Positions 34,528-45,637 of a DNA stretch of 64,000 nt are shown here, in pieces. Source of the stretch: Sipunculus nudus. Taxonomy: Eukaryota > Annelida > Sipuncula > Golfingiida > Sipunculidae. The stretch is taken from the NCBI GenBank assembly GCA_026874595.1, contig CM049306.1:57223519-57287518 (forward strand), written 5' to 3'. The notes under the pieces are model-generated. The model did not search any database. It worked only from the letters and a program-made list of their open reading frames with translations, and was not told the origin of the DNA. The position numbers and the translations under genes are program-made. Every line of letters begins with the position of its first letter. The stretch's first letter is position 1.

Positions 34528-36544
34528 TATATGTCGAGGCCCAGATTAGAATCTGGCCCAATTTAAAACTGGGCCAGCCCAGATCAAAATTTTGATTTGG
34601 ACCGGCCCAGATCAAAATTCTAATCTCAGCCAGACCAGAATCTTGATTAGAATTTTGATCTGGGCCAGTCCAGATTAAAATCCTGTGGTGAAGATTTCAG
34701 GATTTAAATCTGGTCTGGACTGATTTTAAACTGGGCTGGCCCAGATCAGAATTATGATCTGGGCTGGTCAAGTTTATTATCCTGTGGTGGACTGATTTTA
34801 AACTGGGCTGGCCCAGATCAAAATTTTAATCTGGGCTAGTCAAGATTACATTCCTGTGATGGACTGATTTTAAACTGGGCCTAACCAGATCAGAATCCTA
34901 ATCTTATCTTAGGCTAGCTTGATTTTAATCATCTTAAATCAGATAATACTGTAAACATTTATTCCAGATACACCATTTTAAAGGGCACAAAACACATAAT
35001 GAACAAGATCATTTAAAATATTTTGGTGAAGAAAAGGCTAATGAACAAATGTGATGTGCTACTTTGGTTTTATCTTTTCTTCAAGCATACAAGTTCACAT
35101 TTGAACTTCAGCTAAACAAACTACCATAATTAATCATAGTTTAGATCATGTCAGTTTTGAGACATTTACTTGACTTAATATCAAAATTTTCAACTTAACT
35201 GAGATAATTTTCTGTTCTAAATATCAAAATTTCATGTGTAATATTAAATATATACATGCATAATTAAATACCAGATTTACCCATTTATAAGTGAACAAAA
35301 GTAATTTATCAATCTTGATGCTCATTTGGGTGAGCAGCATGACATTGTGCTGCCCTAACACGGGGCTAGGGAGAGGTTTGTGATACCATTTCTGTAATTT
35401 TCAATAGCAGAAAAACCACAGCTGAGAAAATGATATGATTGTTGTCATTTGTCAGTCTCAAAAATAGAGGTGAACATGAGTGAAAATTGGAATTTAGAAT
35501 TTAAATTCAGAGGGTGACAAACATGGTGGAGTTTTCAATTTGGAGTTTATAACTTAAAAAAAGTTAATCTATTAACTGATAACTAATGTAAATTGAAGAT
35601 AGTTAAAAGCTTCAATACAAATATTCTCTACCTTCAATAGTTAAAATGCTGAGTTGGTAAATATTGTTCCCACTGTTCTATCTAAATAGATGTTTCAGGG
35701 CCTTCTTTCCTTAATATGTAGTATGTTATAAGTTCTAGGTCCAATGTCACAATAAGTGAAATTTTTTAATGGGTGACTGGGGGGGGATCCAGACAAAAAC
35801 CCCAACTTGATAAATGTAATTAATTTAACATATCAAATAAAAGTTTGCATTTATAGGTCTTGGATCACAAGCTAAACATTGAGTAACATATATATTAATT
35901 ATTATTGATTAAATTTTGTTTTAGTTTGTTGAATTAATGCATATGTTCTGCAATCTATATTTGTATTTTTTAGCTGTAAAATACCAATGTTTAACATGAA
36001 TATCTTATAAATATATATTAGACATTTCACATAAGAGGTGAAATTACAAAATAAATAATGACAGGATCCAACAAATGATATTTTCATAGAATATGAAATA
36101 AATTAAATATTAATTTTGATTGACTTACAGTTTTACAATGTTTTATACATTCTTTGAATTGATGAAAGGCCAGCTAGTTAAATATAGTGTAACTGAAGCC
36201 AGCCTAGGGGTAGATTAGAATTCTGATCTGGGCTGGTCCAGTTTAAAATCAGTCCACCACAGGACTGTTAACTTACTGGCCTAGATCAAAATTCTAATCC
36301 GGGCTGGCCCAGTTTCAAATCAGTCCAGACCAGATTTAAATCCTGAAGGCTTCACCAAAGGATTTTAATCTGGACCGGCCGAGATCAAAATTCTAATCTG
36401 GGCTGGCCCAGTTTAAAACTGGTCTGGCCCAGATTAAAATTTTGATCTGGGCCGGTCCAAATCAAAATTTTGATCTGGGCTGGCCCAGTTTTCAATTCTA
36501 ATTCTAATCCAGATTCCAGATTCTAATCTGGGCCTTGACATATA
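34528..36544. mobile_element. Fold-back-like element with long inverted arms
   Basis: The arms at 34,528-34,925 and 36,180-36,544 are inverted copies of each other (outer ends TATATGTCGAGGCCCAGATT and the inverse of TATATGTCAAGGCCCAGATT). Each arm is itself made of short inverted pieces such as CTGGGCCAGCCCAGATCAAA. The 1.25-kb interior is AT-rich and has no coding frame. It is a non-autonomous DNA element; superfamily unknown. Confidence 0.65.
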
Positions 36545-37094
36545 TATTTAGGTAAGAATTAGATGCAAGGGCATAAAAAATGGAGGCGGTTACGCCAACA
36601 ACAACAAAAAGTTTCGACTTTCGATCTGCAGGACCCTTCAGGCTTTAGACTTACGGGTACTTGTTAGTACAACTTTAATTAAGTTAACTGACATTGTTGA
36701 TAGCCGAGCACAAGCAGGCAAGCCGCCTAATACGGTACACAAAGCCAGAAGTGCTGCGCAGATCTATTCAAGTTCCAGTCCAGTCCATGACATAACCTGA
36801 CGTAATCAAAACCGGCGGCCGTGAAACTGTTACCATGTGTGATCACTTATCTGGTAATCAGGTAATGTGTAAATGTAGGCCTAATTCATAATTGACTTAC
36901 TGTTGGAAACTTACGAAGTGTCAGCTCGTCAGTTCAGCCCGAATCTCTCATGGAGTTCCCAATCTAACATCTTATCCATACAGAAATTCCTCCATGTGCA
37001 CAGATCATGTGATTACTGTGTGTGTGTACTTTCTATAAACTGAAGTCACGACAGACCTCGACGCCTGGATTTGTTTACGTTTGATCTTGAAGAC
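36545..37094. promoter_or_regulatory. Candidate bidirectional promoter region
   Basis: GC- and CpG-richer than its surroundings (GCGGCCGTG, CGCGCAG-like and CCGG steps at 36,700-36,840), with a TGACGTAA CRE-like site at about 36,800. It lies between a minus-strand candidate start codon (36,694) and a plus-strand candidate start codon (37,095). Confidence 0.4.
36655..36694 (-). CDS. Candidate first coding exon of the minus-strand gene
   Basis: An ATG in AACAATGT context is followed by 13 codons reading MSVNLIKVVLTST plus one base, then the strong donor GTAAGTC. The one-base overhang fits the two-base start of exon b (16,150-16,204). It lies in a GC-rich promoter-like island. Linking it to the gene requires an intron of about 20 kb and one missing exon before exon c, so this is a hypothesis. 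Confidence 0.3.
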
Positions 37095-37150
37095 ATGACC
37101 GGAATGTCTGATTCAGCTGATTCATCGTCTCCTCATCAGATGGCGCTACG
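37095..37150 (+). CDS. Candidate first coding exon of a plus-strand gene
   Basis: An ATG at 37,095 in GACATGACC context opens 18 codons plus two bases reading MTGMSDSADSSSPHQMAL, followed by the donor GTACGTAC. It follows a GC-richer leader. Ser/Asp-rich N-termini like this are common in nuclear proteins, but I cannot name it. No further exon is recognisable downstream in the window, so the remaining exons would lie beyond 64,000 or were missed. Confidence 0.4.
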
Positions 37151-38815
37151 GTACGTACAAAACCAATTTTCTTAATTTTTTATCGCTGTTGGATGTACTT
37201 GCGTAATATTATTTGGCGTACCCGTGTTTCAGTTTTCTTTCCAATTCGTTATATGATGAGTGGGTAATTTTCGTAGGAATTTTGTTAAGTTGATTCTTCA
37301 ACCCACTTTGCCGTGTTCCGCAGAATTTACAGAAGCTATTTTACCGTGTTACAGCATTCTCATAATCTACTTTCGTTCAGTAGGTGTAATCATTTGAAGA
37401 GTTGTTATTCTATAAATGATTATTATAAAAAAAATGTTCGTTTTTTGGTAATGATTTGAAATTCCGATGTAAAATTGCGATGGACAATTTTAAATAATAA
37501 ATTAATTAACATTTAAAACAATTATATGTAATCATTTCCTACGTATATCGTTATCCTTTAATGGCTTGCTATATCTTCATCACGTAAGTTTTCGTTATCT
37601 GGAATGTTTTAAATCTCTTTTAACTCTACCATCATTCATTTATATAAGGGATCATTCATGTTTTAAAATGCAAATGGGCCCCGGCCAAGATCGTTCATTA
37701 TTCCGAAATTATTTAACCAAATTCAAAACCATCAGCTTAATGTATACATATATACAAAATCTCTGGATCATTTGAATTTATTTTTATTCATTTTTTCTCC
37801 TTGCTTTTTGTTGTAACTGGTATAATAAATTGAGCTTGGCAACCCAGACATGTACTCATTTGCCAGGAACCAGACAGGACGGGAAATTCTGCCACCTAGC
37901 GACCACTGTATGAACTAAAACGTATTAAACCAGCAAATTCATGATTTATGTGAAAATTTAAATTTTAGTTCAGGATAGCCTATCCTTCGTCTTAAATTTT
38001 GAGGCATTTATAAAATACAACACAGTGAATATAGTGGTTGTGTAAAATTTTTATATGCAAATTTTAAAGTACAGAATACATCTATGTTTAAATTAAAAAA
38101 GCCTGTATTGAACCATTAGCTTGAATTAGGACCTACAATTGCAGCAAATACACAGAAAAGTCGATTATTTGAATCGCTTGTATTAGTTTATCGATAATTA
38201 AGTAGTCTTTAATTAAATAATCTGTTAAGTTCAATAATTGCATTTACTGTCATTTTCATACATACCCTTTTTAGCCCTCTTGTCATACTCGAGGACATAA
38301 TAAAATGTTCATAGCCTAGTACTGAGCACTGTTATATTTAACAAGAAAGTCACGTTTTATCTTACACTGGATGTTTGTGAAGTAAAGGATGAACAGATTT
38401 AGTTATTACATGATTATTACTAAATTGTACCGTGCTTAATATTAAAGGTAAATTATAAAATCCAACTTAGCATCATTCTGGAAAAATATCTAGTAGATTT
38501 TAGGCAGCCTTTTGTCTCGGAAGGCGATGGAGTTGCGGCCTGGATGGATGTTCTGGACTAACAAAATAGTGTTTAGGGTCATAAGGGATTGTGTCATTCT
38601 GTGACAATTATTTTAAACATATTTCGTCTTCATGACATGCAAGTATTTCTCATTATAAATCAAAATGATTAGATGCATATTTTGGAGAAGATAAGACTAT
38701 TAGATTCTTTTGTGAGAAAAGAAAACTTGCAGCTAAAGCCATGCAGCCTCCAAATGGTTGTATATGCAATACGCATTGAAATTGTCAAATACATAAATGG
38801 TTGTATATTAAATGA
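37151..38815 (+). other. Intron or intergenic sequence
   Basis: AT-rich, no repeat family or coding signal seen. Confidence 0.5.
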
Positions 38816-39140
38816 TGATTGGATCCATTTCGATTCATGTCGAGCCAGTTCGAATAGATCGAGTCAACATGGATCAGATCATAATTGATCAGATGGTATA
38901 TCCGGCATGGCTAACTGGCTTGGTGAATGGGTGCTGAAAAGTACTGCATGCGTCGCACATAAGTTAAATAAAACTTCTCCAGAAGACGATATGGCTCCCT
39001 GAATGCAAATACGAAGGCATATCCAGGGTCCTACTTTGTTGTCATTTTCATTCCCGCGGGTCACAGAGCAAAGTGACGTCACACGCCACATGATGCTTGT
39101 CGATTTCATTGAAAACGTTGCGTCGCTGAGCACACTGAGC
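38816..39140. promoter_or_regulatory. GC-richer island with perfect CRE octamer
   Basis: Complex sequence with TGACGTCA at about 39,074-39,081 and ATTCCCGCGGGTCAC just before it. No coding frame is convincing. Possible regulatory block. Confidence 0.3.
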
Positions 39141-39282
39141 CTTTTTTTTTTCTCCTTCGCCTCAGAAATTTTAATGTAATACAGTTTTGTTTCATCACAG
39201 GCGATTTTTTTTGTCAAACATCATCAACATATTTATACAATACAGTATCACAATTCAATGATACAGGACTGATCACAGGACA

Positions 39283-40065
39283 TTATAAACACACATTGTC
39301 TTCAATTAAATCATCGAACAAGCTTCTAAGTTTGCTCCACTTATCATTATGCTTTTTCAGTAATTCTCTGCCACTTGCTATACATCTTTCAATTCTCTCT
39401 GTATACTTCAGTTTTGATTTAAAGACTGAAAATAATGAAGATTCCTTCTCCTCTCTTTGTTTGTAAAGTATATATTTGTACAACAATAAAATTTGATTAA
39501 AAAGGATATTATTTTCGTTAACAGGTAAAATACCATACATTACAATAGAAAGTGATATATTAGGCAGGTCCAATTCATACTCGTGTAGCCATGCCTGAAT
39601 TTTATAATATAAGTTCTTACTCACCATACATTCTAAAAATAAATGAATTATACTTTCCTGATAATTGAAACAATATGAACATTTGTCTGTTTTACTTATC
39701 TTCCATTTATATAACTGTTCATTAAGAGGTATGTACTTATTTAGAATTTTGTATTGGAATTCCCTCAGATAGGTATCTAGTGTTACCATATAGATTCCCT
39801 TATACACATATTCCCATTCAACTTCAATATTATTCTTTTCATTCATGTCATTCCAGCTCTTCTGCGTCGTAGGAACTTTCCATTTATTACTTATGTAGGT
39901 AGAGTAAACGTGCCTCGACTTCATATTATCAAGTATTTCAATCCCATTCGCAGACACAATTATATATTTTTCCACATTTTCATTTGTTATCTCTTTGTTC
40001 AATATATTATTTTTCCATCTTTGTGGAATTGACTGTTTTAATTGTAGCCAGTACATATGGCTCAA
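39283..40065 (-). pseudogene. LINE ORF2, C-terminal region with zinc-knuckle
   Basis: A 260-codon open piece. It contains CSYCFNYQESIIHLFLEC, the CxxC...H...C pattern of the zf-RVT domain found after the reverse transcriptase in L1-like ORF2 proteins. It is separated from the RT part by stops between 40,065 and 40,494. Confidence 0.75.
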
Positions 40066-40493
40066 TAATGTATACTATTATTGTTTTGTAGAAATGTACT
40101 CCAGCTTTTCCATGATCCATCTGTATTTAACAAATCTTTCACATAATTTATTCCCAGGTTTTCTAAACGTTTATTATATAATGACATGCCATTTACTTTT
40201 ATATATTTCATCTTCTGTCTGTGGTTCCACGGATACATAGTCAGCCCAGATTTTTTACATTTTCACATAAAATTTTTATGCAATATTTTTGGTAGCACAT
40301 TAATATCAAAGTTACTTCGGATACATCTTAAACCTCCGATACTCCTAAGTCTAAAATTAAGCATCTTCTTCACAACAGATTATTGTGGCTCAAGACATCT
40401 CTTGGCCCACATTATCATCTGGGTTCTTATTTTGCTCTCAATATCTGGCACATTTAACCCTCCCTGCTCATATTTTCCGATTATTGTGGTGTA

Positions 40494-40982
40494 TTAAACT
40501 TTTGGTTTTCTGGCATTCCAAATAAAATCACATAGAAGTCTCTTCAAGGTTTGCAAAGTCTTTGTTGGGGGTACTAACATCTTAGTCACATACAAAACCT
40601 TTGAAAGCCCAAGTGAACGGGCAACTTCTGCCCTGCCATAAATTGTAAGATTCCTTGTTTTCCAAATTGTTAACGTGGTTCTTAGATTATTCTCAACTCT
40701 CTGAAAGTTCTCCTTGAATATAATATCTTTATTATAAGAAAACCATATACCAAGAATTTTTATGGCTGCCCTTGTTAAATCAATCCACTTCAAATTGTAT
40801 AAACTCATGACACTGTTACTTTTCAAAGATCCAATACAAGTAGCTTCAGATTTGGTTACATTTAATTTCAATGAAGAATAATATTCAAATGTCTGCATGA
40901 CAGAGAGTGCTTGGCCTAGTGATTCTGAGTTTTGAACAAATATGGTAGTGTCATCAGCAAACACACATTTTAACTGCAGCAT
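40494..40982 (-). pseudogene. LINE ORF2, reverse transcriptase, palm C-terminal half
   Basis: Contains FADDTTIFVQ, the catalytic YxDD-type motif (F for Y), near the start. It is followed by the usual LNVTKSEA and a thumb-like region up to DFIWNARKPKV. It overlaps the next piece upstream out of frame, so a frameshift lies just before the catalytic motif. Confidence 0.85.
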
Positions 40983-41712
40983 TTCCGATTACTATTCCAC
41001 GTATATTTTCATCATTCCTAACCTTTATTGCTAATATTTCTATTGCCATGATAAATAAGTACGCTGCAAGTGGATCTCCTTGGCGAGTTCCCCTTTCTAA
41101 CGTAAAATAACCTGTTGTATACCCATTATTCAAAACAGCGCTTTGAACGTTTTTATGCAATATCAACACCCATTTTATAAAAGAATCACCAAATCCAAAA
41201 TATCTCAAAACTGCAAACATAAAGTCATGGTCTAAACTGTCAAATGCAGCTTCTAAATCCGCTGCAAACATTATACCTGGTATATTTTCAACATCAGTAT
41301 AATGAAGCACATCCCATATAATTCTAATCGGATCCCCGATATATCTTCCCTGTATAAAGGCATATTGATCAGGCTTTATCAGTTTAGAGAGATGCTTCCT
41401 TATACGATGAACAAGAATTTTACTTATAACTTTAACATCAACATTAAGTAAACTTATAGGTCTCCATGATTTGATATACTTCAAATCCTTTCCAGGCTTT
41501 GGTATTAACTTTATAAGTGCTTGTTTTTGTGTTGTTGTGAGAGAACCATAAGTATAATTTTCATTCAAACAGTCCATGAGGCATTCTCCAAGATCACTAA
41601 ACAATGCTAAGTAAAATTCTTTAGTAAGTCCATCATTTCCAGGTGTTTTGTTATTTTTCATTGACTTCAAACATACATGAACCTCATTCAGTGTTATAGG
41701 TTTTCCACACAA
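40954..41712 (-). pseudogene. LINE ORF2, reverse transcriptase, fingers and palm
   Basis: A 252-codon piece with the classical RT motifs: NNKTPGNDGLTKEFY, LIPKPGKD, SWRPISLLNVDVK, GRYIGD, the first catalytic Asp in AADLEAAFDSLDH, and GTRQGDPLAAYLF. It is disrupted just before FADD. Confidence 0.9.
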
Positions 41713-41751
41713 TTCTGCTTCTGACTCATCTAACTTACTATCACATAACGG

Positions 41752-42390
41752 TTAGCTCTCAAAATAGCTCTTAAGTTCATGTTCATGATAGCTACTTTTC
41801 TTTTGATATTTTGATATGAAAAATTTCTTAAGGCATTCCATAATATCAGTTTGATTAGTCACATCCTGTCCATCATTACACAGTACACGTATAACAGACC
41901 TTTTTCCATTTTGTTTTTCAAGATTCAAGAAGTATTTTGTTCCTCTTTCACCGTGCTCCAGCCACTGGGCTTTAGACCTAACAATCACACCTTTAGAAAT
42001 ATTATCATAGTATTTCTGCAATTTTTGTTTCAGATTGCAGTACTTTTCATAAGTTTCTGGGTCACTTGTAGAATTAATTATTTTTTCAAACTGAGCCACT
42101 CTCTTTTCAAGATTATCACCATATTCTCTGTTTTGTTTTGCTTTATTTTTACTGTATGTAATAGTATATTCTCTTATTTTAAATTTGATTTATTCCCATT
42201 TACATTGAGCAGTTTCATTATTCATCATCTGCATCCATTCAGCAATTTTATCTTTTATATTATTTATATAGGTATTGTCATTAAGCAGATCATTGTTCAT
42301 ACACCAGTGGGATGTTCCTCTCCTTCCATCCTTAATTGTATTTATTTTTAGTAACACAGCCGAGTGCATGGTCAGTATTCACAGCAGGTA
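41752..42390 (-). pseudogene. LINE ORF2, linker between endonuclease and RT
   Basis: Helical linker (QWLEHGERGTKYFLNLEKQN is the typical pre-RT motif) with a stop in the segment at 42,100-42,390. The last endonuclease motif (TDH) is present out of frame near 42,370. Confidence 0.7.
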
Positions 42391-42395
42391 TAATT

Positions 42396-43085
42396 TCACA
42401 ACTTGTAACATATATATGACTGTATTTCATTCGAAATAAAAAAGTAATCTAGTCGTCTCTGAATAAGAGGTGTTACTGAACGCCAAGTATACTCCTTAGA
42501 GTCATCATGTTTTATACGCCATATATCACACAAATTAAAAACAACAGTTAAACTTAATATTTTCTTAACAGAATTATGCTTAATAACCAGTCTTCCACCA
42601 TCGGCATCCTGTTCAGTTAAATGTACATTGAAATCTCCACCCCATATAACTTCAACATCAGAATCATTTTTCAATTTCAAAATGTTTTCAAAAATAATAT
42701 CATAAAATTTGACCTGTTGACTTTCGGTATTTGGTGCATAGGTGTTAACAAGAATACATTGTAAACCCTCAATTTCACATTTAATAATTATGTATCTGCC
42801 CTCAGTATCTATCAACTTAGCATATTCTTTAAAATCAATATTTTTCCCAACAAGTATACATACACCACGTGAATTGTTCGTCCCATGGGACAAATACATT
42901 AAACCTCGCCATTGCTTAGACCAGGATATTTCATCATGTTGTTTACTATGAAATTCTTGTAAAAAACAAATTCCATTATGTGAATTATGTTTTACCATCC
43001 AGTTGAACACCTGTCTTCTTTTCATATAATTCCTTATTCCTCTTACATTTAAAGAGAGGATTTGAAAGTTAGTATCACTTAACAC
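42396..43085 (-). pseudogene. LINE ORF2, apurinic-type endonuclease
   Basis: The 229-codon open piece shows the endonuclease/exonuclease/phosphatase motifs in order: LSLNVRGI, FLQEFHS, LVNTYAPN, IWGGDFNV, EYTWRS and RRLDYFFIS. The final SDH-type motif falls after a frameshift. It nicks target DNA to prime reverse transcription; this copy cannot make a full protein. Confidence 0.9.
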
Positions 43086-43270
43086 TATTTAATATATTTT
43101 TCAATTCTTTCTGTAACGTATAATCAGTATAACCCTTCACTTGCTCAGTGAATATATGTGTATTGGATGGAAGCAAAAATGTAATAAACACAAAAACATA
43201 CAACATTACAAGTAACATGAACATGATAAATAATTTCATGTCATTTTTAGGCCTGGCAGTATCTGTTAGA

Positions 43271-43738
43271 TTATATTGTTTCAGGTAAAACTGGTAACTG
43301 TTCTAATGATTCCCCATACCTCACAGTGCGCACATCTCCATTCAAGTCTTTGATAAAGATTTTCCCATCCCACGTCCAAGCTTCTTGAACCCTGGAATTC
43401 TTTTTTACTCTGTTATATAATTCATATATTTCCTTGCACAGATCATCAACCATAACAATTCCAGTTCCTTTTAACTTCCGTCTCTCTCTCATTATATCCA
43501 TTTTTACATCTTTTCTAACAAATTTGACAAGAATAGCTCTGGTATTGTTTCTTTGTGAACTGTTGACATGTTTACCCACCCTATGTGCAACATCAAAATC
43601 CATATCATTTATTTCAACTCCCAACTTCTCTTTACATATTTGTTGGACGACCTGTTTACAATTTTCATCTCTCCTTGCACCTTGAGTTTCATGAATACCA
43701 TATACTCTTATACTGGATTTTCTGGAGTATTGCTCCAA
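43271..43738 (-). pseudogene. LINE ORF1, RNA-binding part
   Basis: A 155-codon frame, SSIRVYGIHETQGA to AHRVGKH and RAILVKFVRKDVK, matching the RRM plus C-terminal domain pattern of L1-like ORF1 proteins (transposase_22 family). It is separated from the coiled coil by a frameshift at about 43,750. Confidence 0.8.
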
Positions 43739-43767
43739 TTCAACAGCTTTTCTCTTTACTCCAGCTG

Positions 43768-44106
43768 CTACAATTTCTGACTGAATACATTTTCTTGAAT
43801 TGCTTGAAGTTTGGCAGAGAGACTTACAATTTTTACTTTCATTTCTGTGTTCTCTTTTTCTAGATTCATTACCTTGGATTCTAGTACCTGAACTGTTCTT
43901 TCATACCTTTCTGTTATTCTTTCAACTATTTTTGTTTCTAACTCATTTAACATGGTTTTCAGTACTTGTTCAGAGATACCTGCCATTGTTTTAGGTTCTA
44001 TTTTATCAATTGATTGTTCTGAGATATTTTTTTTGTTTGGACTACCTGGAGAAGTTGAGGATGAGCTGGATAATTCAGATTTTGACCGTTTGGATTTGCT
44101 ATTCAT
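43768..44106 (-). pseudogene. LINE ORF1, N-terminal coiled coil
   Basis: A 112-codon frame with a Ser-rich start, then a heptad-like segment (LETKIVERITERYERTVQVL, then EKENTEMKVKIVSLSAKL), the trimerising coiled coil expected of L1-type ORF1. Confidence 0.75.
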
Positions 44107-44224
44107 ATCATATTTTAAGAGTCACATATATCTACAGCACACTGAAGCTTCCTTGAATGATTTTATAAAGATAGCTAAATATCAATATATCCACCAGTGT
44201 TATATGATGTACACGTGTGTATGA

Positions 44225-45125
44225 GACTTTTAAGCTCTGGTTATTTTATTTATATTAACTATGGTTAGTTATCATAGGTTGAGGTAAGGTTATATAGGTA
44301 GGTATTACAGTAGATAAATGACCACAATACGCTTCATATTTAAGTTTATCGCACCAGCGATATGAGACCACTGTATTATTAAATCAATGTTATAATCACG
44401 TGTCGTATCGCGTGTGCCTGGGGTTCTGTATCTGGGTGCATGATAACATGATAATAACATATGATATCATCACAATGCTACATATTGAGTGTATATTGCA
44501 CAACCATGTCATCGCGTTGACATCACAATAATTGAAAATAAGATATATTACACTATAACCTTATGTGATTTTCTGTGAACAGGATGAATGTTAAAGATAA
44601 TTAATATACCCGCAAACGTGAAACTGGGAGATGTCAGGGTAATAATAAGAAAATAATGCACAAAAGTGTAATTAAACTTTTCCTTGGAAACTTTCGACTA
44701 GTCAAGTAATTCATAGGTGAATTAGTTTGACTATCGTCATGTAACAGAATATGTGGGTGTGTACATTTATCTAAGAATGAACTCTTTTATCATAAATATT
44801 AAAAATCTGTAAACTAAAGTCGATGCTCTCTCATATTCTTATTGATAATATTTTAAATGATATTATCAATATTATCAATCAAGAATGAATGAAAATATGA
44901 AACAATATGTATAATTATTATAAAATATAACACAATGTTCACAAACACTTAACAGAGCCAGTTAGATACATATTTATTTAGAGTATAGCCTTTATATATG
45001 ACTGATCCATAAAATTCAATTACTTACTCAAATTGGCATAAAAACGTGTGTATTATATTCAGTCTGTGAATTGAACAAAACTCTAAATGTTAGAACTACA
45101 CAAATTTAGAAATGATACTGCATAT
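44225..45125. other. Unannotated AT-rich stretch
   Basis: Nothing recognised apart from short inverted repeats near 44,845-44,880 (TTATTGATAATATT). Confidence 0.4.
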
Positions 45126-45168
45126 TGTTACGGGGTGACATAAAAGCGGACCAAACTGTCTCGCTAGA

Positions 45169-45361
45169 TAAATGTACACACTCACATAAGACATTTCTTT
45201 TTAAACAGGCTTATCTTTAGTGCAGCGTTATTTTTAGGCTCTTAAATTTTCTTCTTTTTTTTAACCCTGTATGCTGTAAACTTTTAATACTGTTTTTATA
45301 TCTTTTGTGTAAAGCGCGCTAGAGCTAATTATTTTTAGATTAAGACGCTATACAAATGTTG

Positions 45362-45420
<59 letters not shown>
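45169..45420 (+). repeat. LINE/SINE-type 3' tail with AAT array, inserted in LTR1
   Basis: Absent from LTR2. It contains GTAAAGCGCGCTAGAGC, then ACGCTATACAAATGTT and (AAT)n at 45,363-45,420. This resembles the 3' tail text with ATT/AAT repeats common to retroposons of marine invertebrates. Confidence 0.6.
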
Positions 45421-45422
<2 letters not shown>

Positions 45423-45484
45423 GCGAAGCGGTTGGTACACCGGACTTGTCCGCCACCGACATGGGTTCGAATCTGGGATCAGCC
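45421..45484 (+). repeat. tRNA-like Pol III promoter in LTR1
   Basis: A box TAGCGAAGCGG (45,421-45,431) and B box GGTTCGAATCT (45,464-45,474), 33 bp apart. Not a functional tRNA gene: no complete acceptor stem or CCA-side pairing is visible. Confidence 0.7.
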
Positions 45485-45522
45485 CTATGTTTTCCTCTGA
45501 ACAATTTGTCTTCGTAACAAAA

Positions 45523-45535
45523 TGGGGGCTCGTCC
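45523..45535 (+). promoter_or_regulatory. Primer binding site (tRNA-Pro type)
   Basis: TGGGGGCTCGTCC is the inverse complement of a tRNA-Pro 3' end (GGACGAGCCCCCA), three bases after LTR1. Confidence 0.8.
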
Positions 45536-45637
45536 AACGTGACGGTTAACTTTGTGGCCCAGGAAAATAAGCTCACCAAAATAGGACTCCTGGTATAATT
45601 AGTCTTGTTCTGATAGCAGAACGCTCTTAAGAGGGGG

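Larger units (their letters stand above)
39250..44110 (-). mobile_element. L1-like non-LTR retrotransposon (LINE), dead copy
   Basis: On the minus strand the order is ORF1 coiled coil, ORF1 RNA-binding region, endonuclease, reverse transcriptase, then a cysteine/histidine knuckle region. This is the order of L1/Tx1-type LINEs. Each ORF is broken by frameshifts or stops. The exact ends are not clear: the 3' side may run to the T run at 39,141-39,150, and no target duplication was found. Confidence 0.85.

Noticed and set aside
34196-34615. 139-codon open frame with repeated CLFVCLFVCLFV
   Set aside because: It is a translation of the CAAA repeat and duplicated hairpin segment at the end of family D, not a protein.
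41851-44224. Plus-strand frames of 60-166 codons such as that at 41,851
   Set aside because: Antisense shadows of the LINE on the minus strand.
45421-45484. A genuine tRNA gene
   Set aside because: A and B boxes are good, but no closed acceptor and anticodon stems can be drawn, and the sequence lies within an LTR present twice.
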